DNA of 64,000 nt from Thinopyrum elongatum (GCA_011799875.1 CM022303.1:733038587-733102586); one strand, 5' to 3'. Shown: positions 23,165-35,285, counted from the stretch's first letter. The notes: generated by a model from the letters alone, not told the origin. A program made the numbers and translations.

Positions 23165-23635
23165 TGTAACACCCCCTTGTAATGAGCTCTGTGACACTCT
23201 GTTAATCTTGCCAAGTCATGACCATTTGCAGTGCCAAGTCACATGGGTTAAGGATCCAATTCAAATTCAATTATGGAAATCAACTCAAATTCAAAAGTGC
23301 AAAATAAGTTTGCTCAAACACCTTTGGAAAAATGTTCACTAATTAGCAAATATTCCAAGAGCACACATAAAAATAACACCAGTAGCACTTGGACTAATTA
23401 AATGACTTAAACAAATTGAAACAGCACCAAAACAGCAATATTAAATCCATTTAAAATTATAATAAATTCAAATGAAATCTAACTATGCCCAAATCAATTT
23501 TTGGTGGAAGGGAATATTGCATTGTAATATTGGGGACAACTCTCATACCTTACAAAAATGCATAAGAGCCCTAACTAATACAAAACAGACAAGAATAAAA
23601 TAAAAAGAGAAACAGAAACAGAAAAATATAAACGA

Positions 23636-23668
23636 GGCACTGTGCACTGGGACTTAGTGCACAGTGCC
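23636..23668 (+). repeat. LTR hairpin with perfect 13-bp arms
   Basis: GGCACTGTGCACT, loop GGGACTT, AGTGCACAGTGCC. The arms are perfect. It lies just upstream of the GC-rich section. Confidence 0.75.
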
Positions 23669-25680
23669 CCGAACTCCAGCCCAGCAGGCCCGCGTACTCT
23701 CTCTCCCTCGCGCTGTCACCCCCTCTGTGGCCGCGCTGGCGCGCGCCGACGAGCGGCCGACCCCGCGACGCCGTGGGCGCCGCGAGGGGATAAGGCCGGC
23801 CCCGTCCATTCCCCCTGGCCTCCTCCTCACTCTCCCCTCTCTCCGCTCGCTCTCCGCCTCGTTCCCCCTCCAGATCCCATCGCCATCGAGCGCCATCGCC
23901 GCCGCACCGTGCTCGTCTCCGCGGTCCCAGCCACCGCATCGCTCCGCCAACGCGTCCGTCGTCTTCGCCACGACCTTCCTCGACGTCTGGTGGTAGCAGC
24001 TGGAGCCCGAGGCCGCCACAGCGCCGGAATCGCCCTGTCCCCTTCCGTTCGGTCGTCGCCGTTCTTCTCCGTCACCGGCGACGTTTCTGTTGCTCCTAAG
24101 CTATCAACGGCCTTCGGCGTGCCGCTCGGTGAGCTCCGACCACCACTTCTCCTTCTCCTTTGTCCTGACGCGGCCGTTGCTTGCCGCACTGCGAACGGCC
24201 GAACCCGCGGCCGCCGACGAGCACTTTGTTGTGGCCAGCGTCGTCGTCATGCGCAACCGGACCCAGCCTCGAGCTCCTGGAGCTCGAGCGAGTCCGGTAA
24301 GACCACTAGCATCCCTCCCCGCGCCGTGTAGATTAGAACCCGACGAGGCCCGAACTCCGGCGCCGTTTTGGCTCGTCGCCGGCGCCGTTTCCGGCCATCT
24401 CCGGTCGGTCCAAGGTCACCACTCGACGCGGCGCTCTTCCAGCTTTCGAACGCACCTGGCCGCGTGCGATTTGGTCGCCGGATGACGATTTCCGCGTCGC
24501 TCCGCCGCTTCTGTGGTCGCCGGCATGTCGCCAACGGTGCACCACCGCCCCTGCTGACGTGGCACCGATGGGGCCCACCCCTGGGTCACTGACCGTGGGC
24601 CCTAGGGCCCAGTTGACTGGGTTGACCCAATCAACTGTGCTGACTGGGCAACTCCAGTCACTGACACGCAGGCCCCACCACTTTTTAGATTAAGAAAAAT
24701 GTTTAAATAAATAAAATCTGATTAATTAGGCTAATGTCTCACTGACATGTGGGGTCCACCCCTCTAATCACTCTGTTAACTTAAATAATCCACTGTTAGT
24801 CTTAACAGAGACTGACATGTGGGTCCCACTGGACCCACATGTCATGTTTGACTGGTCAGCGGCGCTGTTGACCGCTGACTTCACAGTGATGTCATGCTGA
24901 CGTCATAATTCATTTTCTGTAAATAAAATAATTCCAGAAAATCAATAAATCTTTGAAAATTAATAACTTTTAAACCGTAGATCAGATCGAAAAAGTTAAA
25001 ACATGAAAGTTGCTCAGAACGACGAGACGAGTCAGATCGTGCCGTCTGTTTCCTTGCCGGAACCTCCTAAGTAGAAGGACTCGTAACTCCGAGCCCGATT
25101 TCAGTAGATGAATAGTGCACACACACCGGTTAATAAATCCCCGGTTAATTCTAAAAATAACTATAATGACTTAGAGGCATATTTAGGCAACCCTGCACTG
25201 CATCATAGCATCGCACGCACTGTGTTGCATCTGATTGCATTATATTTACTTGTTTCCTCCCCTTCCTCTCTTTCGGTAGACCCCGGCGTTGCCGTAGCTC
25301 CTGAGGCAGACGCCGCTCCGGAGTACCACTACGTCCCCGACGACCCTGCCCTTGCCGTCGAGCAGACAGGTAAGCACCCCCATTTTGAGCATTCCGATAT
25401 CACCTATTCTCTTCCCTCTTATGCTTGCATTAGATGTTACTGCTGCTGTTACCATCCTATATCTGTTGCATAGCCTGTTTAATTGTAGCCTACTGTTGAT
25501 ACCTGCCTGTTATCCTAAACTGTTTAGATAGGATGGGTAGAGCATGATCAGAGACCCACTTGTCCCGACTGCCCCGCTGGACTCTCAGAAGACCCGAGCA
25601 ACGGGATCGAAGATTAGAACCTGGCACCGCACGTCACTTCCCCTAAGATGCTCGACACTGCTGGGTTACTATCGAGTGCC

Positions 25681-25880
25681 GAGGGTGATACCTCGTCAGC
25701 ACTTTGATGATAACCTTGCAGGTTAGTTAATCGGTCGTGGTAAGCAAGGGTGATTCCTCCTACACCACCCCCAATAACGACATCGTCGTGCAACTGTTCA
25801 AGTGTGGACCTCGAGGGTGATACCTCCTTCGTTCACCTTGATGAGAACATCAGGTGGGACTCCTTCGAGGGTGCTTCCTC
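25681..25880 (+). promoter_or_regulatory. Four-copy dyad array (element E 5' LTR)
   Basis: Units begin at 25681, 25746, 25813 and 25867, a spacing of 65/67/54. Two units carry single substitutions (AAGG in the second, GTGCTT in the fourth). Confidence 0.6.
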
Positions 25881-27369
25881 AGGGTTCCCCCTTGGTGTCA
25901 GACACACGGAGACTTTGGATACGATGACTCATTACTGAACTTTGATACTAAAGACGGGTCGGCCCTGAGGGGTACCCGTGCGAGCATAAATGCGAAGTGA
26001 TGTGGAGTCGGGTTGACCTGAGAGGTGCCCGCGAGATAACTCTGAGGCGTGGCCGGGCATTCTTAGCCCTTGCCGCAAGTCCTCGAGACGGGGCGACGGG
26101 GTCACATCGATCATGAGTCACTGCTCGTTTCCGCGCGCTCCTAATCCACTACGGTTCGGATATTTGATCCGAGGGGCCTCTGGCCTGATAGCACTAACCA
26201 TCACGTGGGCATAGTATGGGCGTTCTGCATCGTATACTTCAGCCGAAGCTTAATAGACGTCAGCAACTGAGCGGCACACGCTGGGTTGGACTGGGAACGC
26301 AACCGCGCTTGTATAAGGGGTTGCTAGGTCTGCTCACCGACGGTGTACGCAATGTGCAGGAGCGTCCGGGGCGATGGCCCAAGACCCCTGGGGGCATAGG
26401 TTAGTCCGGCGTGCTGACCTCTCTGTTAAGTATTTGGTCGGGTTGCGGCGTGTTGCTTAGCCGAGGCCGGGCATGACCCAGAAAAATGTGTCCGGCCGGA
26501 GTTAAGCGAGCGTGGTGGGTAAGTTGGTGCACCCCTGCAGGGAAGAAACTTCTATCGATAGCCTGTCCTACGGTAACGGACACTCGGAGTTGTATCCCGA
26601 TCGGTACAACTAGAACTTGAGATGAGAACTGTTTAGTACGGCTCTGGGATTGCTTTCTCGCAGGGAGTCGAGGAAGAATCCCCAGCCGAGGTTGATGACA
26701 TTACTGCTATACTTTACATTATGTTGGTCTGCTCTCTTCTAATGCTGCGAGACAGTTAAAGAGGCTGAAGATGCTAGTCTTCGATAGGACTAGGCTTTCC
26801 CCCTCTATTCTGGCATTTCTGCAGCCCAGTCCACATATACAGCCCCCATTTGAAAATGTTGCATATATAGTGTAGATCCTTGCTTGCTGAGTACTTCGGA
26901 TGAGTACTCACGTTTGCTTTATCTTCCTTTTTCCCCCTTTATCCCTTTGTCGCATCCAGACGACGGAGCCCCGGAGCCAGATGTCCCCGTCGACGACCAC
27001 TACTACTACCAGCCCAGAGAGTACTACTACTACGAGCAGCCGTCTGACGACCAGGAGTAGGATCGGAGGGTCCAGGGCAGGAGGCCTTCGCCTTTCGATC
27101 GTAGCTTTTATTTTGCCCCGCCTCTGTGAAGGCTTATCTCTCTCTCTCTGTAATATATCTGTACCCAGATATCTGATGCTTCCGCTGACACTTGTATGCC
27201 ATCGAGCTATGTATTCGAGCCCACGAAGCCCTGGCTTGTAATATAAAGCTTGTATGAATTTATTTATGTTTTAGAGTTGTGTTGTGATATCTTCAAGTGA
27301 GTCCTTAGGCTTGATCGTGTGCATTTGCGTGTATGATTAGTGCACGATTAAGCCGGGGTCGTCATAGGT

Positions 27370-27382
27370 TGGTATCAGAGCC
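27370..27382 (+). other. Primer-binding site (element E)
   Basis: TGGTATCAGAGCC lies 3 bp after the 5' LTR; it is complementary to the initiator Met-tRNA 3' end. Confidence 0.95.
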
Positions 27383-27757
27383 GACTGCCTCTAGGAATCC
27401 CCCTATCCAACTCTTTGGCCGAAGTTGAGTCTAGTGGTCGAAAACTATTTTACTAGCTTGGCTGTGTGGCTTACGTGCCCACGTCGCCAACTGGGTGGTA
27501 TTAGGATCTTTTATTCCTCGTCTTTACTCTGGGACTCTGATCTCTCTTCTATTCGGGTTTAATAAAATTTACTAACATCGACACTTAGGATCCCGATAAT
27601 TCTATCCACCCGGAGAGCTGGATTCAGTGCGATTTCCCTGTCTTTGATCTGATTAGTCTGATAATCATTTCCTTTCCATTGTTTTGTTTAATCTTTCCAT
27701 TCGAGATCTGTTATATTTCTCATCGTCGAATGACAATCCCGAATCTTCTTATTTCAG
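27383..27757 (+). other. Untranslated leader of element E
   Basis: This 375-bp stretch matches the leader of element A. It ends in CTTATTTCAG immediately before the ORF0 ATG, a possible 3' splice site. No ORF is seen. Confidence 0.6.
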
Positions 27758-28456
27758 ATGGACCGTCTGTTTCCACCTCGCCCTGCGACACAGCTTGTGC
27801 TTCGCACCTGTGCTCGAGATGTCCCTGGGTTTCCAGCTGTTCTGATCACCCTCTTGATCAGGCTGGGATACCGCTGGTGCCCCGAGTACATGGTCTACGA
27901 GGTTTATCGTGAGTTCAACCAGGAGCAGTACTATGCTGATGTTCGCATCTACGATCAGCAGGATGACTCAGACACTGAGCTACACCGTTTTCACGGTATC
28001 GGCGTGACGATTGAGATGGCAGTCCATGATGCCGCCTACTCTGCTGTCGCACGTCTTCGAGGATAGTTCAGTGCTGACTTGGATGCCTCAGAGTATCGTT
28101 ATATTCCGTACGCCCCTGTTGGAGATGCTTCTGGATTCTACACAGCTGTCTGTGCCCCTTACGAGCCTCGTCGCTACGATCAGCGAGTTCTGATTCACTG
28201 TACTCAGGCTTTGGATCGCACGGTTCGCGCTCTTGCTGTCGAGTTGTTCGCCACTCGAGCACGACTCTACGAGGCTATGACGCAGTTGCTACCAGCTGTT
28301 CGTGCAGGGATACACCCGGAGCACATTCTTTACCCGAGCAGGACCGAGATGCCATCCGAGATCGATTGGCCTGCTGTGGGAGGTCACACGCCTGTACGTG
28401 GACCTCTTCTTACAGTTCGAGACCGGATTCTGCATCAGAGTCCACACGGAGAGTAG
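27758..28456 (+). pseudogene. ORF0, upstream ORF of the Gypsy family (element E copy)
   Basis: It starts MDRLFPPRPATQLVLRTC and is collinear with the element A copy for about 230 residues. Two in-frame stops break it: TAG at 28064-28066, where A has GAG, and TAG at 28454-28456, where A has CAG. Just after the second stop, near 28462, the sequence jumps to reverse transcriptase in another frame, so the last residues, all of gag and protease, and the start of RT are lost. Domain content is unknown. Upstream ORFs are well known in Ogre/Tat Gypsy elements; I do not recall one with this sequence in a chromodomain element. Confidence 0.75.
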
Positions 28457-28461
28457 GATCC

Positions 28462-29964
28462 AGCAAGTTGATCGATCATCGGTGTTCTCTAAACTCGACT
28501 TGAGGTTGGGTTATCACCAGATCCGTGTCCGTGAAGAGGATATTCCAAAGACTGCATTCGTTACTCGATATGGCTCCTATGAATAAACTGTCATGTCATT
28601 TGGCCTGATGAATGCTCCAGCTACGTTCTCCCGTCTGATGAATTACATATTCATGGACTACCTTGACAAGTTCGTCGTGGTATATCTGGACGATATCCTA
28701 GTATATTCGAAGAACAAGGAAGAACATGCCGAACATCTTCGCCTTGTTCTGGAGAGGCTTCGAGAGCACAAGTTATATGCCAAGTATTCCAAATGTGAAT
28801 TCTGGCTTTCTGAAGTGACCTACCTTGGACATGTAATTTCCAAGGACAGTATTGCCGTTAACCCGGAGCGTGTTTAGGCTATCCTTGACTGGACTCCTCG
28901 GAAGAATGCCAAGCAAGTCCGAAGCTTCCTCGGTCTAGCCAGTTACTGTCGCCGATTTGTCGAGAACTTCTCCAAGATCGCCAAGCCCTTGACTAATCTG
29001 CTCCACAAAGGCGTTAAGTTTGAGTGGACAGACAAATGTCAGGAAAGTTTCCAGACCCTCAAGGACAAGCTTACTTCTGCTCCAGTGCTTGCTCCTCCTG
29101 ATTCTCGAAAGGACTTTGTCATATACTGCGACGCCTCTCGTCAGGGATTAGGCTGTGTCCTAATGCAAGAACGAAGAGTGATTGCATATGCTTCACGTCA
29201 ATTGCGTCCGCATGAAGAAAATTATCCGGTGCATGATCTTGAACTTGCTGCAGTGATCTATGCATTAAAGTTATGGCGACATTACCTTCTGGGTAATCGG
29301 TGTGAGATTTATACCGATCACCAAAGTCTGAAGTACTTGTTCACTCAACCGGATCTTAATCTCCATCGGCAACGATGGTTAGAAACAATTACAGACTATG
29401 ACTGCGGTATTTCATATACCCCAGGCAAGGCTAACGTGATGGCCGATGCCCTGAGCCGCAAGTCATATTGTAACAACCTCATGGTTAGGCGAGCTCAACC
29501 TCGTCTCTATGCAGAATTGAATCAGCTGAATCTGCGAATTGTTCCCCAAGGTTCTCTTAATAACCTTGTGGTACAGCCAGACCTTCAGAAAGTTGTTAAG
29601 GAAGCGCAAGCCAAAGATGCTGAGATTGACCTAATGAAGAAAGAGCTTCACCTTGAGAAGTACCGGGATTTCTCAGTTGCTGAAGATGGAACATTATATT
29701 TTCGAGACCGCATCGTAGTACCTCGCTTCGAGCTGATGACTGACAAAGTCATGAAGGAGGCTCATGATACACCGCTGTCTATCCATCCGAGTAGCACTAA
29801 GATGTATCGCGATCTCCGACAGAGGTACTGGTGGTCTAGAATGAAGCAGGACATTGCTCGATACGTTGCCGAATGTGACGTATGTCGTCGCGTGAAGGCA
29901 GAACATCAGAAACCTGCTGGAATTCTTCAACCACTCCCTATTCCTCTATGGAAATGGGATAAAG
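28462..29964 (+). pseudogene. pol part 1: RT (partial), RNase H, integrase zinc domain
   Basis: One frame runs through. RT starts at [18 protein letters not shown], has the catalytic YLDD at 28683-28694 and [11 protein letters not shown]. RNase H follows from about 29080 with YCDAS and [10 protein letters not shown], then the His-Cys zinc-binding integrase segment (about 29750-29900, ending [11 protein letters not shown]). In-frame stops lie at 28584-28586 and 28875-28877; there are no frameshifts. The N-terminal RT with its first catalytic Asp and the protease are missing. The frame is cut at TGGGATAAAG by LTR F. Confidence 0.92.
29960..29964. repeat. Target-site duplication TAAAG, left copy (LTR F)
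   Basis: Matches 34199-34203. Removing F and one copy restores the pol reading frame. Confidence 0.95.
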
Positions 29965-32900
29965 TGTGATGCCCCCGGCCCGATCGTGCACTAATCATAC
30001 ACACAAATGCACACGATCAAGCCTAAGGACTCACGGGAAGATATCACAACACAACTCTAAAACATAAATAAAGTCATACAAGCTTTATATTACAAGCCAG
30101 GGGCCTCGAGGGCTCGAATACATAAACTTGCGTACAAGCGTCAGCGGAAGCATCAGATATCTGAGTACAGATATTAAAAGAGAAACAAAAAGGCCTTTAG
30201 GAAGGCGGGGCAAAATAAAACACTACGATCGAAAGGCGTAGGCCTCCTGCCTGGGACCCTCCGATCCTACTCCTGGTCGTCAGTCAACTCGTAGCAGTAT
30301 CCATCCTCTGGGTAGTAGTAGTAGCGATCGTCGGGGCATCTGTCTCAGGGGGCTCCGTCCTCTGATCACGACAAACTGATATGGGGAGAAAAGGAAAACA
30401 AAGCAACCGTGAGTACTCAGAAGTACTCAGCAAGCAAGGAGCTACACTACATATGCAACATTTTCAAAGGAAGGCTGTATATGTGGACTGGGCTGCAGAA
30501 ATGCCAGAATAGAGAGAAGGCCTAGTCCTATCGAAGACTAGCATCTTCAGCGGTCTTGCAGCAATAGAAGAGAGTAGCACAGTACAATATAATGTAGCAG
30601 TATCATTAAGTCTCAACCTTACCCAGAGATCCTTTCTCGACTCCCTGCGAGAAAGCAATCCCAGAGCCATACAGTCATCAACCTCGTCCGGAGATCCCTT
30701 CTCGACTCCCTGCGAGAAGCAATCCCAGAGCCATAGTATCCAAGTATCCAGTTCTAAATTGTATCAATCAGGATACAACTCCGAGTGTCCTTTACCGTAG
30801 GACCGGCTATCGATAGAAATGTTCTTCCCTGCAGGGGTGCACCAACTTACCCAACACGCTCGATTAACTCCGGCCGGACACACTTTCCTGGGTCATGCCT
30901 GGCCTCGGCCAAACGATACATCGCAACCCTACCTACAGCTCAGCAGAGAGGTCCCCGCCGGTCTACATCCTAAGCTCAAGGGGGTCTTGGCCATCGCCCC
31001 TCACCCTCCGGGTCGTTGTGAGCAGGGTGGATACCAGCGCCAACGGCACGATCCGACCCAGCCACAATGCTGAACTGGACGTCTGACAAAGCTTTCGGCT
31101 GATGCTACGATGCAGAACGCCCATACTATGCCCACGTGATGGTTAGTGCTATTAGGCCAGAGAACTGCTCGGATCAAATATCCAAATCGTTAATGGGCTA
31201 GGGCTTGCGGTAACGAGCAGAGACTCACGAAAGATGTGACCCCGTCGCCCCGTCTCGAGGACTTGCTGCAAGGGTTAAGAATGCCCGGCCGCGCCTCGTA
31301 TTCACCACTCGGGCACCACACTGGCACCCGTCTTCACAACACTCGCCACTTAGGCACACGCGGGTACCCCTCAGGGTCGACCCGCCTATCCAAGTAACAG
31401 TGTAAAGTCCAAGTATCCGTGTGTCCATAACATCAGGGGAATCCGAGGTATCACCCTCGTTGGATTCCTACTCGATGTCTCCGTCAAGGTGAACTCGGAG
31501 GAATCACCCTCACTTGGTTCACACTTGAGGTGTTGTACGACAGCGTCGTTACCGGAAGTGGTGAAGGAGGAATCACCCTCGATGACCACTACCGAATAGC
31601 TACTCTACAGAGTTAACATCAGAAGTGCTACAAGAGGTTTCACCCTCGGCACTCGATAGTAACGCTGCAGTGTCGTTACAACTAAAGGGGGTGATGTGCG
31701 GTGTCGGGGCCTGGTCTTCAATCCCGTTGATCGGGTCTTCTGACAATCCAGCGCGGCAGCCGGGATAAGTGGGGTCACTGATAGGTCTCTACCCAGCCTA
31801 AACTAAGCAGTTTAGGATATGCAGGTAATTATCAACAGCAGGTTACGATAAACAGGCTATGCATCAGAATAGGTAAAGCAGTAGCAGCAGCAATTCTAAT
31901 GCAAGCATGGGAAATTAGAATGGGCGATATCGGGATGATCAAAGGGGGGGCTTGCCTGGTTGCTCGGCGGCAAGGGCAAGGTTGTCAATAGTGTCTTCGG
32001 GCTCCGGAGCTGCGTCGGCCTCGGGGACGACGTCGGTGTCAGGGGCTACCGAGAGAGAAGAGGGGGAGGAAACAGTATAAATACACAGCGAACAAGTGCA
32101 GCACAAAGCATAACATGGCAATACGCGGTGACGGAGGTGACCTAACGTAGTGCCGGGTGATACTGGCGAAGGTGGGATTCATCCGGGAATGTTTTCCCGT
32201 CTCCGGACATTTGTCAGACAGATGACCGGAGAGGAACGGTTGCATGTTCGGATAGTTAGGGACGTGTGGCGGACGAACGGACCGCGTATTCGGATTCGTC
32301 TCGTCGTTCTGAGCAACTTTCATGTACAAAGTTTTTCAATCAGAGTTACGGATTAAAAGATATGATTTTCTAAAGTTTTATTGATTTTCTGGAATTTATT
32401 TAATTATTTAAATCAACATTATCCGAAACAGTACAGGGTGACGTCACTGTGACGTAATGCTGACGTCAGCAGTCAACGGTCGGCTGACCAGGGTCAAACC
32501 TGACCAGTGGGGCCCACATGTCAGCCTCTGATTAGTCTAAACAGAGTTTATTTTTAACTAATCAACTAATTAGGCTACTGGGCCCACATGTCAGTGACTG
32601 ATTAGTGTTTAAACTAATTAATTAACTAATTAACAGATTTTCTAGTTAATTAAATTAGTTTAACCGAGTGGGGCCCGCATGTCAGTGAGACAGGGCGGCC
32701 ACATCAGCTGTTGACCTGGTCAACAGGTCAACTGGGGCCCGCGGGGCCCCACAGTCAGTGGCCCAGGAGCGGGGCCCATCGGGGCCAGGTCAGCGCCGGC
32801 CGCCGGAGCTCTCCGGCGAGCTCGAACGCGGCGCCGAGCTCTGGCGAGCCCGGGTTTCGCCCACAGGGCATCTCCGAGGGCGTGCTTGGGGTCTAACGAA

Positions 32901-34198
32901 CGGGCGCAGCGAGCCGCATCGCGTGGTGGTGGTGGTTGGCCCCGGGGGTGGTCGGAACGACGCCGACGACGACGGTTGGCGGCGGGGCTCTCGGGTGGTG
33001 CACGGGCGCGTGGCTGCAGTGGGCTAGCGAGAAAAGCAAAAGGCGGGGCTGCCTCTACGGCTCACCAGGAGCACGTTGGTGCTGCGGGACCGAGCCGAGC
33101 GGCTCTGGGAGCGCAGCAATGGCAGCGACGGCGGCGGACAGAGCACGAGCACGGTGGCGGCGAGCTACGACTACGGGGAGACGCAGGGAGAGAGGGAGGA
33201 GGACGGGGGTGCTCACGTAGAGCTTGTAGGTGTGCGTAAGCGAGCTCGGGGAGGGCTTGCCGGAGCGAATCGACGACGGCGCACGGCGGCGATCCGAGGA
33301 GGGAGGAGGGCTCGAGGAGGTGCTGCGGTGGCTCCGGGCTTCGGTTAGTTGGCGTAGCCGAAGTAGTCGACGTCGAGGAGCACGGTGGGCACGCTCGTGA
33401 GGCGGGGCGGTGACGGTGGCCGCGTAGCTCGACCGCGGCCGTTCATGGCGGCGTCGGGCGAGGTGGGAGAGAGCGAGGGAGGAAAGGGGAGGGTGCTAGG
33501 GCTCGCCAGGGGGAAGCGGGGGTGGCTCTTATACCCAGCACGCGCACGGGCGCGCTGTCGAGCGGCGAGCGAGGGGGGGTCGGGGCGCGGGCGTGCGTGC
33601 GTGCGCGCAGAGCGCTCGACAGCGAGGCGTGGGGTGAGCAGTGGGAGGTGGGAGGGGACGCCGGTTGGGCTGGGCCGGCACTGTGCACTCGAGGCCCAGC
33701 ACAGGGGGGCCTTTTCCTTTTTCTCCGTTCCTGCTTTCTTTTTCTTTTCTATTCTGTTAATTGTTTAGGCCCCAAATGGTTTTTGTAAAAAGGAAGACCT
33801 AGTCCATAAATACCAGTGCTTTATACCCTAACACCAAAAACTAGTTTGGGCAAAACATCATTTCATATTTGTTTTAAATAAATTAAAAGGTTACTAAATG
33901 TTATTTTCAGCCACTGTTTTAAGTTGTTTGAGTCACTTATCCAATTTTAATAATGTTGTTTACAATTTTTTAATAATGTTGTTTACAATTTTAACATAGC
34001 CTCTGATTTATCTACTATTTATTGAACATTTTAGTTCTTATGTTGGACAACTTTTATATTCCACTTTCATTTAAATTTGAATTTTGACTTAGGAGTAGAA
34101 AAGCAATATGATGCTAATGATGATCATGCACTGTTAAACATGATGACATGGCATAATCAAAAGGGTGGTTACTGTAGTTAACCACTGGGGGTGGTACA
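29965..34198 (-). mobile_element. Gypsy solo LTR F (4234 bp) inside pol of E
   Basis: A single minus-strand LTR of the same family starts TGTGATGCCCCCGG and ends GGGTGGTACA, with a TAAAG duplication on each side. There is no internal domain and no second LTR, so it is a solo LTR left by recombination between the two LTRs of a former element. It is clearly more diverged from A and E than they are from each other. It has a GGGTATAAGAGCC TATA-like word on its minus strand at about 33524-33536 and a decayed hairpin near 33677. Confidence 0.95.
31445..31647 (-). promoter_or_regulatory. Four-copy dyad array (LTR F)
   Basis: Units begin at 31445, 31498, 31567 and 31634, a spacing of 53/69/67. The array survives although F has diverged in most surrounding sequence. 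Confidence 0.6.
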
Positions 34199-34203
34199 TA
34201 AAG
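34199..34203. repeat. Target-site duplication TAAAG, right copy (LTR F)
   Basis: Matches 29960-29964. Confidence 0.95.
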
Positions 34204-35261
34204 TGCAGATGGATTTCATTACTGGTCTTCCCAAATCTCAGAAAGGTCACGACGCTATTCTTGTCGTCGTCGATCAACTTTCCAAGGTTGCTCATTTCCT
34301 ACCTGTCAAGGGGACTATCACTGCTAGCCAGCTTGCAGAGCTGTATATCTCCAGAATCGTTTCACTTCACGGTATTCCGAAGGAGATCAGTTCGGACCGT
34401 GGTGGTCTTTTCACGTCCAAGTTCTGGGAAAGTTTTCAAGAAGCTATGGGAACTCACATTACATGGAGTTCAGCTTATCATCCCCAATCCCAAGGCCAAG
34501 TTGAGCGCGTTAATCAAGTGCTTGAAGACATGCTCCGCGCTTGTGTTATATCCTTCGGTAAGAAATAGGAGGAATCTCTCCCGTATGCCGAGTTCTCTTA
34601 TAACAATAGTTATCAAGCCAGCTTGAAAATGGCCCCCTTCGAAGTGCTTTATGGACGTAAGTGTCGAACCCCTCTGAATTGGTCAGAAACTGGGGAACGA
34701 CCTCTTGTTGGACCGGACATTATTCAGCATGCCGAAGAACAAGTCAGAATTGTCCGGAAGAATCTCAAAGCAGCTCAGGACCACCAGAAGAGCAATTATG
34801 ATCGCAAACGATGGGGTCTGACTTATCAACCGGGTGATCAAGCTTATCTGCGTGTCACTCCTATGAAGGGCACCCGTCATTTCGGAATCAAGGGCAAGCT
34901 AGCTCCTCGCTATATTGGTCCCTTTCGCATTGTTGCCAGACGTGGACAGGTGGCTTATAAATTGGAGTTTCCGCCACAATTCTCTCATATCCACGACGTC
35001 TTCCACGTGTCGCAACTTCGCAAATGCTTCAAGGAATCTCTGCACCGCGCAGTGGACCACGAGATGCTTCAGTTGCAAGACGACTTATCTTATAAGGAGC
35101 ATCCGATCCGCATCCTTGATGAAGCTGAACGTCGAACTCGTCAGAAGACGACCAAGTTCCTGAAAGTGCAGTGGTCGAATCACACTGAAGATGAAGCCAC
35201 TTGGGAACGAGAGGATCATCTTCGGGAAGAATATCCCGGACTCTTTCCTTCTACCTCCTAA
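34204..35261 (+). pseudogene. pol part 2: integrase core, C-terminal domain, chromodomain
   Basis: The frame resumes with QMDFITGLP (first catalytic Asp), SDRG with the second Asp, then SAYHPQSQGQVERVN with the Glu of the DDE set. A stop at 34566-34568 interrupts. LKMAPFEVLYGRKCRTPL and the C-terminal domain follow, then a chromodomain at about 35145-35250 (LKVQWSNHTEDEATWERED, EEYPGLF). The natural end is TAA 35259-35261. Chromodomains in this position are thought to steer integration to heterochromatin. Confidence 0.93.
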
Positions 35262-35285
35262 ATTCTCGGGACGAGAATTTCTTTT

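Larger units (their letters stand above)
23165..27366 (+). mobile_element. 5' LTR of element E (4202 bp)
   Basis: It begins TGTAACACCCCC and ends GTCATA (the 3' LTR ends ATCACA), 3 bp before the primer site. It contains the hairpin at 23636, a GC-rich section (23670-24640) with a GGGGATAAGG TATA-like word near 23788, and the dyad array at 25681. Repeated frames in it appear in the other LTR and are not genes. Confidence 0.95.
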
